A stretch of 64,000 bases of DNA from NCBI RefSeq assembly GCF_007997075.1, contig NZ_VORS01000007.1, forward strand, positions 62,001 through 126,000, read 5' to 3'. Origin of the DNA: Polaribacter sp. IC073. GTDB taxonomy: Bacteria; Bacteroidota; Bacteroidia; Flavobacteriales; Flavobacteriaceae. A program made the position numbers and the translations under genes. The notes under the pieces are model-generated. The model made no database searches. It saw only the letters and a list, made by a program, of their open reading frames with translations, and was not told the DNA's origin. Below are positions 7,257-15,755 of this stretch, one piece after another (positions within the stretch are counted from its first letter, which is position 1; each line of letters starts with the position of its first letter).

Positions 7257-9107
7257 TTATTCTTCTATAGTTTTATTACTTTCTTTGTTCTCCTCTAAAG
7301 GTTTTCCTAAATAAACCAGCGTGCAATTTTCTTGCGGTTCATCTAACTTTTCAAACTCAGGTATTAGATAAATATTTTCATCTTTTTTAATAAATAATGG
7401 AACAGATCTTGATTCTTTAAAAAGTTTAGAAATTAAGGTATTGTACGCATCATTGGTTTCAATTTCTACCTCGTAAATTTTAGGATTGTCTCTAAAAGCT
7501 TCACTTAAATTAATATAGTCATCTTTTGGTGTCAAATACTTTCTTTTATTATCGTCTGACTTGTTCTTTATCTCTTTAGAAGTTGCCAACCTATAAGCAC
7601 CATGCTCGCCAAAAGTTTTCTCAAAATTATTAATAGCATATTGATTTACAGCTTCACTTCCTGTCATCGCTAAAAGATATCCAACATCATTCAATTCTAT
7701 ATTATCCGTTAAATCCTCATCGTAAATATTAATTGTATAGGCTTCTAGCCCCATATTATTGGCTTCTAAAATAAAGTTTTTATTCGAGTCGATTAAAACC
7801 ACTCTTTTATTATTTTCCTTTAAATAGTGTGCAATTAACCTAGCCGGACTTGATGCTCCAATAATTAAAATTGAATTTGACCTTTTTAAGAAAACACCCA
7901 CCATTTTAGCAAACATTCTTGCTGTTGTTGCATTTAACAAAACGGTTCCTAAAACAATCATAAAAACCAATGGTGTAATGTACTCTGCACCTTCCACGCC
8001 TTGTTTTAACAACTTGCTACCAAATAAAGAAGCAATACCCGCAGCTACAATTCCTCTTGGACCAACCCAACTTATAAACAGTTTTTCGTTTAATTTTAAT
8101 TTGGAATTGTATGTACTTGCAAATACCGCCAAAGGTCTAATTACAAAAACTACAATTGCAAATAAAATAGCAGTTTTCCATGTATACAATAGCATTAGAT
8201 CTTCAATATTGATGTTTGCAGCTAATAAAATAAATAGAATTGAAATTAATAATACACTTAAAGATTCTTTAAAATATAGTAATTCTTTCAGGTTTTTTAA
8301 TTTTCCGTTACCTAAAACCATTCCCATTACCACTACTGCTAAAAGACCAGATTCATGTGCAAACATTTCCGACAATACAAATACTAATAATACAAAAGAT
8401 AAAGAAACTACGTTTAATAAGTAATGTGGAATCAATTTTTTGTTAACAGCATATGCTAAACCATGTGCAAATGTGAATCCGAAAGTAGTTCCGAATAAAA
8501 TAATTTTTCCAAATTCCATTAAAGCCGTTTTTGTAAAACCACTTCCACCACCAACACTAATAAATTCAAAAACCAATACAGCAACCAGTGCTCCTATAGG
8601 ATCTATTAAAATCCCTTCCCATTTTAAAACGGTAGAAATGTCTTTTTTAAGCGGAATATTTCTTAAAATTGGTGTGATTACCGTTGGACCTGTTACAATA
8701 ATTAAACCGGCAAAAAGAAACGAAAGATCCCAACCTAAATCAAATATATAGTGCGCTAAAATTCCAGATCCAAAGAAAGTTATCGCAGAACCTAAAGTTA
8801 TCAACTTTGTAATTACAGGACCTACGTTTTTAATTTCGCTTCTTTTAAGTGTTAAACCTCCTTCAAAAAGAATAATACTAATTGCTAAAGAAACAAAATA
8901 ATACAAACTTTCTCCTGGAAACAAGCCCTTTGTACCATTCCAAATTGGTTCTATCCATTTAGAACCGTCTTCACTTAAGTATGCTGCAGCTATAGGACCA
9001 ACCAGTAAACCAATTAAAATTAAAGGTAAAATTGCTGGAATTTTAAATTTCCAAGCAACCCATTGTGCCAATATCCCTAAAATGATAATTCCTGCTAATT
9101 CAACCAT
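7257..9107 (-). CDS. Cation/proton antiporter with C-terminal TrkA-N domain
   Basis: A 616-residue protein with about twelve membrane segments in the first 410 residues, then a cytosolic Rossmann domain (ILIIGASSPARLIAHYLKEN, about 410-530) and a TrkA-C-like tail. The core carries GPTVITPILR and EGILIDPIGA, motifs of monovalent cation/proton antiporters, and a later GPRGIVAAGIASLFG segment. This arrangement fits CPA1 NhaP-like exchangers with a nucleotide- or K+-responsive domain, for pH and sodium or potassium balance, which suits a marine organism. The transported ion cannot be decided from sequence. It is divergent from the Usp-SulP genes; the 248-base gap downstream holds nothing I recognise. 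Confidence 0.88.
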   Translation of the reverse strand: MVELAGIIILGILAQWVAWKFKIPAILPLILIGLLVGPIAAAYLSEDGSKWIEPIWNGTKGLFPGESLYYFVSLAISIILFEGGLTLKRSEIKNVGPVITKLITLGSAITFFGSGILAHYIFDLGWDLSFLFAGLIIVTGPTVITPILRNIPLKKDISTVLKWEGILIDPIGALVAVLVFEFISVGGGSGFTKTALMEFGKIILFGTTFGFTFAHGLAYAVNKKLIPHYLLNVVSLSFVLLVFVLSEMFAHESGLLAVVVMGMVLGNGKLKNLKELLYFKESLSVLLISILFILLAANINIEDLMLLYTWKTAILFAIVVFVIRPLAVFASTYNSKLKLNEKLFISWVGPRGIVAAGIASLFGSKLLKQGVEGAEYITPLVFMIVLGTVLLNATTARMFAKMVGVFLKRSNSILIIGASSPARLIAHYLKENNKRVVLIDSNKNFILEANNMGLEAYTINIYDEDLTDNIELNDVGYLLAMTGSEAVNQYAINNFEKTFGEHGAYRLATSKEIKNKSDDNKRKYLTPKDDYINLSEAFRDNPKIYEVEIETNDAYNTLISKLFKESRSVPLFIKKDENIYLIPEFEKLDEPQENCTLVYLGKPLEENKESNKTIEE

Positions 9108-9250
9108 TGCTTGTCTTTTAATTAAAAAAAAGTAAATCTAAGAATGTTTCATCAACTGGAAAATAAATTTTATAGTTTTTTTCAATAGTATAAAATTTGT
9201 TGTATTGTTTTATTATATTGTGCAGATAACTCAAATTTTAAACCGACTTC

Positions 9251-10084
9251 TTGCAAAAAATTCATAAAATATTAATTGGTATTGCATTTTCCCCCAACTT
9301 AAAACCTAATTTATTTGAAGCCTTTAGAATTGCCAACTTATTTAATGCAGAATTAATTGGGGTTCATGTTGGTGAAAAAACCACAAAAAAAGAAACTGAT
9401 TTAAATAAAATTATTTCCGAAGCAGACACCTTAAATAAACCGCTAAAAACAATCTGGCAACAAGGAGAGCCTGTTGCTGTAATTTTAGAAACTGCGGCCC
9501 TTCAAAACATAGATTTATTAATTCTAGGTGCCTTACAAAAAGAGAATTTATTAAAATATTATGTAGGTTCTATTGCTAGAAAAATTACAAGAAAAGCTCC
9601 TTGCTCTATTTTATTAATGATTAAACCATCTGTTGAGAAAAAACAATGCAATCACATAGTTGTTAACGGACTAAAAGACGATAGAACAGAAGAAACTATT
9701 AGAACTTCTATCCATTTCTCTAAACATTTACTATGCAAAAAAATGACAATTGTTGAAGAAATTAATCAGAGTGAATTGCAAGTAAGAATTAACGATGATA
9801 AGAGTTTAAGAAAAGCTACTATTGCAAAAGAAAGATTAAAAAACAGAGAAGACCAACGTGTAAATACTATTTTAAAAGATATTAGTTGCGCAGATATTTC
9901 TATAAAAACACAAAGTATTTTTGGTACAAGAGGATATTCTATTGGTCATTATGCAAAAATAAAAAGAGCCGATTTATTAGTAATGAATGCCCCAACCAAG
10001 GTCAATATTTTAGATCGAATTTTTCCGCATGATATTGAATACATTCTTTCTGAATTGCCAACAGATGTTTTAATCGTAAAATAA
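9251..10084 (+). CDS. Tandem universal stress protein (two Usp domains), TTG start
   Basis: Two UspA-like domains lie in tandem: residues about 3-125, beginning KILIGIAFSPNL and ending ARKITRKAPCSILLM, and about 135-277, ending DIEYILSELPTDVLIVK. The G-2x-G-9x-G(S/T) ATP motif is only partly visible (GSIARKI), so nucleotide binding is uncertain. The start must be TTG at 9251: a TAA lies at 9239-9241 in the same frame, and a later start would cut the first beta strand. Its stop touches the ATG of the SulP gene, so the two are translated together. This suggests a regulatory or stress partner of the anion transporter. Confidence 0.85.
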   Translation: MQKIHKILIGIAFSPNLKPNLFEAFRIANLFNAELIGVHVGEKTTKKETDLNKIISEADTLNKPLKTIWQQGEPVAVILETAALQNIDLLILGALQKENLLKYYVGSIARKITRKAPCSILLMIKPSVEKKQCNHIVVNGLKDDRTEETIRTSIHFSKHLLCKKMTIVEEINQSELQVRINDDKSLRKATIAKERLKNREDQRVNTILKDISCADISIKTQSIFGTRGYSIGHYAKIKRADLLVMNAPTKVNILDRIFPHDIEYILSELPTDVLIVK

Positions 10085-12283
10085 ATGAACAAAAAAAATA
10101 CTTTTAAAACATTTTTAAGTGAAATTCCGCAAAACCTTTTTTCTGGGTTTGTAGTTTCTTTAATTGCACTTCCTTTAGGCTTAGGATTGGCTTTAGCATC
10201 TGGTGCACCACCCATTTCTGGAATTATTGCTGCAATTGTTGGTGGTCTTGTGGTTTCTTTAATTGGTGGTTCTAATGTAACAATTACAGGCCCTGGAAAC
10301 GGTTTGGTAGTTGTAATCCTTTCTGCCATTACCATTTTAGGAAACGGAGACATGTATCAAGGCTATTTATTTACACTTGCGGCTATTGTTATTTCTGGTA
10401 TTTTATTGATAATTTTAGGATTTTTAAGAATGGGAGCTTTGGGAGACTTCTTTCCTTCTTCTGCTATTCAAGGAATGTTGGCCGCCATCGGAATTGGAAT
10501 TTTCGCCAAACAAATTCACGTAATGTTTGGCAACTTAGACGCCAAGGGAAGCATTATAGAACTACTTATGCAAGTTCCTAAAGGAATATTCAATTTTATA
10601 AATTCTGCAGGTACAAGCTCATTTTACGCAGGTTTAATAGGTATTATCAGCTTATTGATTATGATTTTTTACAGTAAAATTAGAAATAGATATTTTCAAT
10701 TAATTCCTGCTCCTATGTGGATTGTGGTGTTAAGCGTTGGTTTGTATTATTATTTCGACCTATTTACCACTGCTAAATATCCTATAGACAATAGTTTATT
10801 AATTAATTTGCCCAATGATGTTTTAGCTAATTTTGCATTTCCAGATTTTGGAAAAGTCTACCAATCTGAGTTTATAAGCGCAGTAATCTCAATTACATTA
10901 ATTGCTAGTATCGAGAGTTTACTAAGCATAAAGGCAGTAGATAAATTAGATCCCTTAAAGAGACGTTCTAACGTAAATAAAGACATTAGAGCTTTGGGTT
11001 TGGCAACTGTAATTAGTGGTTTTTTAGGAGGCTTAAATGTAGTTACCGTAATTGCAAGAAGCTCTGTAAATGTAAATAATAAGGGAAGTAATAAGTCTTC
11101 AAATTTCTTTCACGCATTGTTTTTGGTCGCTTTTATTTTACTTTTCGCTACTGAACTGCGTAAGATTCCGCTTGCTGCTTTGGCTGCTATTTTAGTGTTT
11201 ACTGGCTACAAATTAGCGTCTCCAGAGAACATAAAGAAGGTGTTTAGTATTGGCTCTGAACAGTTAATAATATTCACAGTAACACTTTTAATAACAATAG
11301 CTACAAGTCTGATTACAGGAATATTATCTGGTATCATTATCACATTCGCAATTCATATAATCATCAATAAAAGTGTCCTTTTATTTATGAAAAATATTTT
11401 AAAACCAAATGTCTTAATGTTTACCGAAGATGGTAAATATTACGTAAGTGTAAAAAACTTTTCTAGCTTTTTAAATTTCACAAAACTAAAATCTAAGTTA
11501 GATCAAATTCCAGAAACAGAAGAGGCCATTGTAGATTTTTCTTTGTGTGATTTTGTAGATCATTCTGTGATGGAAAACATGAACAACTACTCTGAAACTT
11601 TCGAAAGAAAAGGTGGCCATTTTGAGGTGATTGGTTTAGACGATTCTAAATCTGGTAGCGAGCATCCTTTTGCGCTTCGTAAAATATTACCAAAACAAAA
11701 AGTTCCTAAAGAAGGCGTTTTAACTAAAAGGCAAAAATCTATTCAGAAAATTAGCGAAGAAATGCAGTATTCTTATGATGCTTTTCCTGATGTAGTAATT
11801 GAAGAACTAGCCGGTTTTGGATATTTTAAAACACGAAAAATTGATAAAGTATCAAATGTTTTATCGAAAAACAATTGTACTATTTTTGATGTTCAGTTTT
11901 CTGAAGGAGAAATGATTGCGAAACAAGTGATAAAAGCGACCATGTATCACATTCTTACCACAAAAAAGCTTCCGAAGTTTACCTTAGACCAAGAAGGTGT
12001 TTTTGAGTATATTTTACATTTTGCTGGTTATAAAGACATTGACATTTCTGCGCATCCAGATTTTAGCAAACGTTTTTATTTATCAGGAAAAAATGAAGAA
12101 AAAATTAGAGCCTTTTTTACAGATGAACTAATTTTGTTTTTAGAAAGCAATAAACAGTATCACATAGAAGCTACAAATACTGGTCTTTTAATTCTTAGTA
12201 ATGAAAGATTGGCAAGCGTAAAAGAAATTAAAGCACTCGCCTATTTTGGCGCTAGTTTGCAAAAAATTATAGAAAAATGTTAG
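10085..12283 (+). CDS. SulP-family anion transporter with STAS domain and a long C-terminal extension
   Basis: The protein has 732 residues. The membrane part (about 15-435) starts with the SulP signature (NLFSGFVVSLIALPLGLGLALASG) and continues with GGSNVTITGPGNGLVVV. A STAS domain follows at about 445-530 (EEAIVDFSLCDFVDHSVMENM). The last 180 residues (from about 555) form an additional globular region that I cannot assign. SulP carriers move sulfate, bicarbonate or other anions; the substrate is not predictable here, though bicarbonate is plausible for a Na+-rich habitat. The ATG follows the Usp stop with no gap, and its own stop overlaps the start of miaE, so the three genes form one translationally coupled unit. 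Confidence 0.9.
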   Translation: MNKKNTFKTFLSEIPQNLFSGFVVSLIALPLGLGLALASGAPPISGIIAAIVGGLVVSLIGGSNVTITGPGNGLVVVILSAITILGNGDMYQGYLFTLAAIVISGILLIILGFLRMGALGDFFPSSAIQGMLAAIGIGIFAKQIHVMFGNLDAKGSIIELLMQVPKGIFNFINSAGTSSFYAGLIGIISLLIMIFYSKIRNRYFQLIPAPMWIVVLSVGLYYYFDLFTTAKYPIDNSLLINLPNDVLANFAFPDFGKVYQSEFISAVISITLIASIESLLSIKAVDKLDPLKRRSNVNKDIRALGLATVISGFLGGLNVVTVIARSSVNVNNKGSNKSSNFFHALFLVAFILLFATELRKIPLAALAAILVFTGYKLASPENIKKVFSIGSEQLIIFTVTLLITIATSLITGILSGIIITFAIHIIINKSVLLFMKNILKPNVLMFTEDGKYYVSVKNFSSFLNFTKLKSKLDQIPETEEAIVDFSLCDFVDHSVMENMNNYSETFERKGGHFEVIGLDDSKSGSEHPFALRKILPKQKVPKEGVLTKRQKSIQKISEEMQYSYDAFPDVVIEELAGFGYFKTRKIDKVSNVLSKNNCTIFDVQFSEGEMIAKQVIKATMYHILTTKKLPKFTLDQEGVFEYILHFAGYKDIDISAHPDFSKRFYLSGKNEEKIRAFFTDELILFLESNKQYHIEATNTGLLILSNERLASVKEIKALAYFGASLQKIIEKC

Positions 12284-12858
12284 GATTACAATTTGAAACA
12301 GCAACTTCTTGGGCAGATATTGCCAAAGTAAATTTAGAGCAAATATTAACAGATCACGCTTTTTTAGAGCAAAAAGCAGCATCTAATGCCGTGTCTATTA
12401 TTATTAATTATTCTGAAGAAACAGAACTCGTAAAAGAAATGAGCAACATTGCTATTGAAGAAATGCAACACTTTAAGATGGTGCATTTATTAATGGTAAA
12501 ACGAGGAATGGTTTTAGGACGCGAACAGAAAAATGATTATGCAATTAGACTTCAGAAGTTTTTTAACAAAACAAAAGACAGAACGAATGCTTTGGTACAG
12601 CGTTTGTTAATTGCTGCCTTAATTGAAGCCAGAAGTTGCGAGCGTTTTAAAGTTTTCTCTGAAAATATGGAAGATGAAGAATTGTCTAAATTTTATCAGA
12701 ATTTGATGGTTTCTGAAGCAAACCACTACACAACTTTCTTAAGTTTTGCTCGAAAATACCAAGATAGAGCCATTGTTGATGAAAAGTGGAACGCTTTATT
12801 AGCTTTTGAAGCTGAAATGATGCGTGAACGCGGTAATGTTGCTAAGATACATGGCTAG
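12277..12858 (+). CDS. miaE: tRNA-(ms2io6A37) hydroxylase
   Basis: MiaE is a ferritin-like di-iron enzyme that hydroxylates the isopentenyl group of modified A37 in tRNA. The two helices with iron ligands are visible: DHAFLEQKAAS (E), AIEEMQHFKMV (E and H), LIEARSCERF (E), and EANHYTTFLSFAR (E and H). At 193 residues it has the family length. The ATG overlaps the end of the SulP gene by 7 bases, so it is translationally coupled to a transporter with no obvious functional link. The pairing may simply reflect shared oxygen- or iron-dependent expression. Confidence 0.92.
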   Translation: MLGLQFETATSWADIAKVNLEQILTDHAFLEQKAASNAVSIIINYSEETELVKEMSNIAIEEMQHFKMVHLLMVKRGMVLGREQKNDYAIRLQKFFNKTKDRTNALVQRLLIAALIEARSCERFKVFSENMEDEELSKFYQNLMVSEANHYTTFLSFARKYQDRAIVDEKWNALLAFEAEMMRERGNVAKIHG

Positions 12859-12869
12859 AATTAGTGCTT

Positions 12870-12908
12870 AATTATCATTAAGAAACACCATAAACAATAA
12901 TGATAATT
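12870..12908. repeat. Inverted repeat between miaE and the DUF4268 gene
   Basis: AATTATCATT and AATGATAATT form perfect 10-base arms around 19 bases. A further partial copy, AATTGATAATTGA, follows at about 12921. There is no T tail, so it is more like an operator or an mRNA hairpin than a terminator. Confidence 0.5.
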
Positions 12909-12938
12909 GACAAAAAAAGTAATTGATAATTGATTTAG

Positions 12939-13370
12939 ATGTTTAGCAAAGAAGAAGCTGCTGTATTAAGAAAAGAATTTTGGACAAGCTTTGGAAAGTC
13001 TTTTCCGAGGAAATGGTTGTTGTACAACACAGAGGTAAAAGGGTTCTCTTTTAAATTTGTTGCTGGTAGAAAAAATGCTGCCGTGTGTTTAGATATCGAA
13101 AATCCGGATGAGTTGGTAAACCTACTTTACTTCGACCAAATGTTGTCTTTAAAAGTTTTGTTAGAAACAGAAATTCCTGAAGTAATTTTTGATGCAGTAT
13201 ATGAACTAGAAAGCGGAAAAAAAATTCATAGAATTTACGTTCCGTTTGATGGTAAATTTAGTATTCACAATAAAAATACTTGGCGGGATTGTTTTGAGTT
13301 CTTTATGGAAACAATGCCAAAATTTGAAGATTTTTACCATGAATATGAAGATGTAATTAAGAACATATAG
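12939..13370 (+). CDS. DUF4268 domain protein
   Basis: A 143-residue soluble protein matching, from memory, the DUF4268 family of Bacteroidota (starts MFSKEEAAVLRKEFWTSFG, with FKFVAGRKNAAVCLDIE and a C-terminal WRDCFEFFMETMPKFEDFYHEYEDVI). The fold is reported as related to restriction-endonuclease-like or nuclease-associated proteins, but this stand-alone short form has no proven activity. It follows miaE on the same strand after 80 bases that contain an inverted repeat. Confidence 0.75.
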   Translation: MFSKEEAAVLRKEFWTSFGKSFPRKWLLYNTEVKGFSFKFVAGRKNAAVCLDIENPDELVNLLYFDQMLSLKVLLETEIPEVIFDAVYELESGKKIHRIYVPFDGKFSIHNKNTWRDCFEFFMETMPKFEDFYHEYEDVIKNI

Positions 13371-13420
13371 TTTTTATTGTACGGAGTTCACAGATGATTG
13401 TAACCTTGAAATACTGTTGC

Positions 13421-13480
13421 GCAGAGATGCAAAGAGAAACTCAGAGATTCACAGAGTTTCACAGAGTTTCACAGAGTTTT
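13421..13480. repeat. Six tandem 10-base repeats, consensus nCAGAGwTTC
   Basis: Six consecutive decamers in exact 10-base register: GCAGAGATGC, AAAGAGAAAC, TCAGAGATTC, ACAGAGTTTC, ACAGAGTTTC, ACAGAGTTTT. The core AGAG recurs at position 3 or 4 of each. It lies in a non-coding gap after the DUF4268 gene. Similar CAGAG repeats are dispersed in flavobacterial genomes, to my recollection. Confidence 0.85.
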
Positions 13481-13608
13481 ATGTATTAACGACTTACGAG
13501 TAAACATGTTGAAGTTATCTGTTTCTGAAATAAAACACTACCTTCTTGAAAATTATATTTGATAATAACTATATTTAATTTTAGAACTCTAAAAACGCAT
13601 TAACAAGC

Positions 13609-13699
13609 CTGCGTTAAGGATTGAAGCATTTGTTTGAGCTCTTTTGCGAAGTATGAGCCAAAAGCGAGTGCGGAAAGCCTGACCTGAAAGGGAACGCCC
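13609..13699. ncRNA. Candidate structured repeat element
   Basis: The ends GCGTT and AACGC can pair to close the element. Inside, CTCTTTTG can pair with CAAAAGCGAG, GCTC can pair with GAGC as an alternative, and CCTGAAAGG makes a small hairpin. The GC content is clearly above that of the surrounding gap. I recall related segments scattered in other flavobacterial genomes, but cannot confirm it. It may be a dispersed palindromic repeat or a small RNA. Confidence 0.4.
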
Positions 13700-13713
13700 A
13701 AATGAACAGCCTC

Positions 13714-14052
13714 TTACTGTAAGAATTTTATACTTAAAGGATATTTAGGTTCTTGATTATTACTTACTCTGATAGCATTAATAATTGGAAAAATAAGGTA
13801 GAATATACCAATTATAATAAAACCTACAATGCCTAAACCAAACAGAAAAATTAGCGGAATACACAACAAAAGATAAATAAACATAGAAATTCTAAAGTTT
13901 AGAATCGCTTTTCCGTGTGCGTCCATTCCATAAATTTCATCTTTTTTTGTGAGCCATAAAACTAATGGCACGATGAAGCCACCAATACCGGTTATGAAAT
14001 CTAATAACTGACTTAAATGGGTAATTACCAGTAATTGTTTATCTTCTTTCAT
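13714..14052 (-). CDS. DUF4870 small membrane protein
   Basis: A 112-residue protein with three hydrophobic segments (about 15-36, 53-70 and 72-95). It has the family pattern THLSQLLDFITGIGGFIVPLVLWLTKKDE, followed by DAHGKAILNFRISM, which is characteristic of DUF4870 proteins. Their function is not established. The gene is transcribed towards the structured repeat element and the CAGAG repeats, and away from dps. Confidence 0.85.
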   Translation of the reverse strand: MKEDKQLLVITHLSQLLDFITGIGGFIVPLVLWLTKKDEIYGMDAHGKAILNFRISMFIYLLLCIPLIFLFGLGIVGFIIIGIFYLIFPIINAIRVSNNQEPKYPLSIKFLQ

Positions 14053-14228
14053 TTTTATATAAGGTTTTAGTTGCGTGCTTATTGGACGCTATTTTACTCG
14101 TTTTGTTACAAAAACCAAAATACTAACAATATTTTAAATCTTCATTTGAGTTAAGAAGGAAACTGTTTGAGCAAAGGAAAAACTAAGTTTGATTGTAACT
14201 TTGTAATGAATTTAAAACACATAACAGC

Positions 14229-14729
14229 ATGAATTACTTAAATATAGACAAAGACAAAGTACTACCAGTTGTAACAGAATTAAATGTTTTGTTGGCAGAT
14301 TACCATGTGTATTATCAGAAATTAAGAAATTTTCATTGGAATGTTTTAGGTAAGAATTTCTTTGATTTACATAACAGGTTTGAAGAAATGTATGATGATA
14401 CAAAGGTTAAAATTGATGAGATTGCAGAACGAATTATAACACTAAAATACCATCCTATTAGTAAACTATCTGATTATATTGAAGTTTCTAGAATTAAAGA
14501 ATCTAGCCCATTATTAACAGATGTACAAATGGTTGCTACTATTATAGAAGATCACAAAACGCTAATTGAACAATTAAGTAAAGTAACTGACAGAGCAGAG
14601 AAAGCTAAAGATGAAGGTACAATAGATTTGATTGGCGCTTATATTAGAGCGTTAGAAAAATCTACTTGGATGTTGTGTGCATGGTCTAAAGATACTAAAG
14701 ATGAATTAAATACTAGTTTTGTTGAATAA
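14229..14729 (+). CDS. dps: Dps-family ferritin-like DNA-protection protein
   Basis: Dps proteins form 12-subunit shells that oxidise and store iron with hydrogen peroxide and protect DNA under starvation or oxidative stress. The ferroxidase segments are visible: YYQKLRNFHWNVLGKNFFDLHNRFEEMYDD (His and the downstream Asp/Glu ligands at the subunit interface) and IDEIAERIITL. At 166 residues it has the usual length. A TAACTTTG box at 14196-14203 fits a Bacteroidota -7 element ahead of the start. It is followed 52 bases later by an MscS-type channel gene on the same strand, a plausible stress pairing. Confidence 0.92.
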   Translation: MNYLNIDKDKVLPVVTELNVLLADYHVYYQKLRNFHWNVLGKNFFDLHNRFEEMYDDTKVKIDEIAERIITLKYHPISKLSDYIEVSRIKESSPLLTDVQMVATIIEDHKTLIEQLSKVTDRAEKAKDEGTIDLIGAYIRALEKSTWMLCAWSKDTKDELNTSFVE

Positions 14730-14781
14730 TTTATGCTTTCTTTAATCGTTTTTAGAATATTAAATTAACACAAAATAAAAC

Positions 14782-15663
14782 ATGAATAAAGTAGTTAGTA
14801 AATTACAAGACTGGAAAGATATCTTCATACAAAACATTCCCAACATTGCCATTGCATTAGTGGTGTTATTTATTGCCTATTTTGCTTCTAGAGCAATGAA
14901 TTCTATTGTGAATAAAACGATAGGGAGAAAAATAAGTCAGAAATCTGTTAGAGATTTAGTATCTAGAGTTGCATCTGCTATTACTATTTTAGTAGGTTTG
15001 TATTTAGCAATGACCGTATTAAAATTTGACGACACGTTAAAAACAATTGTATCTGCCGCTGGTGTATCTGGTATTGTTGTTGGTTTAGCGTTACAAGGAA
15101 CATTATCGAACACAATTTCTGGTGTTGTTTTATCTTTTAGAAAAAACTTAAATATTGGTAATTGGATAGAAACAAATGGTTTTTCTGGTGAAGTAATAGA
15201 CATTAATTTAAATTACTTTGTTATTAAAGAATTTGACAATAATATGGTGGTAATTCCTAACAAAACTATTTTAGAAAGTCCGTTTAAGAATTATTCTTTA
15301 ACTACAAAAATGAGAATTGCTATAGAGTGTGGTGTAGAATATGGTGCGGATTTAGAAATGGTTGAAAAACTAACTATAGAAACAATTCGAAACAATTTTA
15401 ACCAAGACGATATTGGTAAAAAAGTGGAGTTTTATTACACCGAATTTGCAGATAGTTCTATTAATTTTCTTTGTAGATTTTGGGTTGATTCTGAAAATGC
15501 CTTAGAAAAACTAAAAGCAAAAAGTAAAGCTATTATAGAAATTAAGAAAGCATTTGACAAAGAGAATATTAATATTCCATTCCCGATGAGAACTTTAGAG
15601 TTTTCAGACAACCAACGATTGAATATTAAAGAAGTTACCAATAGTGAGGGTTCTGTAAATTAA
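14782..15663 (+). CDS. MscS-type small-conductance mechanosensitive channel
   Basis: A 293-residue protein with three membrane helices (about 18-36, 60-80 and 87-115). The pore helix carries the glycine/alanine-rich run GVSGIVVGLALQGTLSNTISG of MscS, and the beta domain follows (GNWIETNGFSGEVIDINLNYFVIKEFDNNMVVIPN). Such channels open under membrane tension to release solutes on osmotic down-shock. The length matches E. coli MscS. A strong terminator follows directly. Confidence 0.93.
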   Translation: MNKVVSKLQDWKDIFIQNIPNIAIALVVLFIAYFASRAMNSIVNKTIGRKISQKSVRDLVSRVASAITILVGLYLAMTVLKFDDTLKTIVSAAGVSGIVVGLALQGTLSNTISGVVLSFRKNLNIGNWIETNGFSGEVIDINLNYFVIKEFDNNMVVIPNKTILESPFKNYSLTTKMRIAIECGVEYGADLEMVEKLTIETIRNNFNQDDIGKKVEFYYTEFADSSINFLCRFWVDSENALEKLKAKSKAIIEIKKAFDKENINIPFPMRTLEFSDNQRLNIKEVTNSEGSVN

Positions 15664-15692
15664 CCTTTATAATTCCCCCGACTATTGCTCGG

Positions 15693-15728
15693 AAAGCTCA
15701 ACACTTTTGTGTTGGGCTTTCTGTTTTT
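15693..15728 (+). terminator. Terminator after the MscS gene
   Basis: Arms AAAGCTCAACAC and GTGTTGGGCTTT (one G-T pair) with a TTTT loop, then CTGTTTTT. Confidence 0.85.
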
Positions 15729-15755
15729 GTATAAAATCTTATGTATTTTTGCAAC

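Noticed and set aside
7978-8751. Two plus-strand reading frames of 148 and 103 codons
   Set aside because: They lie antisense to the antiporter membrane domain; long shadow frames are expected opposite such codons.
9949-10353. Minus-strand reading frame of 134 codons
   Set aside because: It covers the junction of the Usp and SulP genes in antisense and is proline-rich without motif, a typical shadow.
13421-13480. CRISPR-like repeat
   Set aside because: Units are 10 bases in direct contact without spacers, so this is a minisatellite.
15744-15751. TATTTTTG as the mnmE promoter
   Set aside because: The expected transcription start would fall inside the start codon and no -33 box is correctly spaced, so it is probably a chance match.
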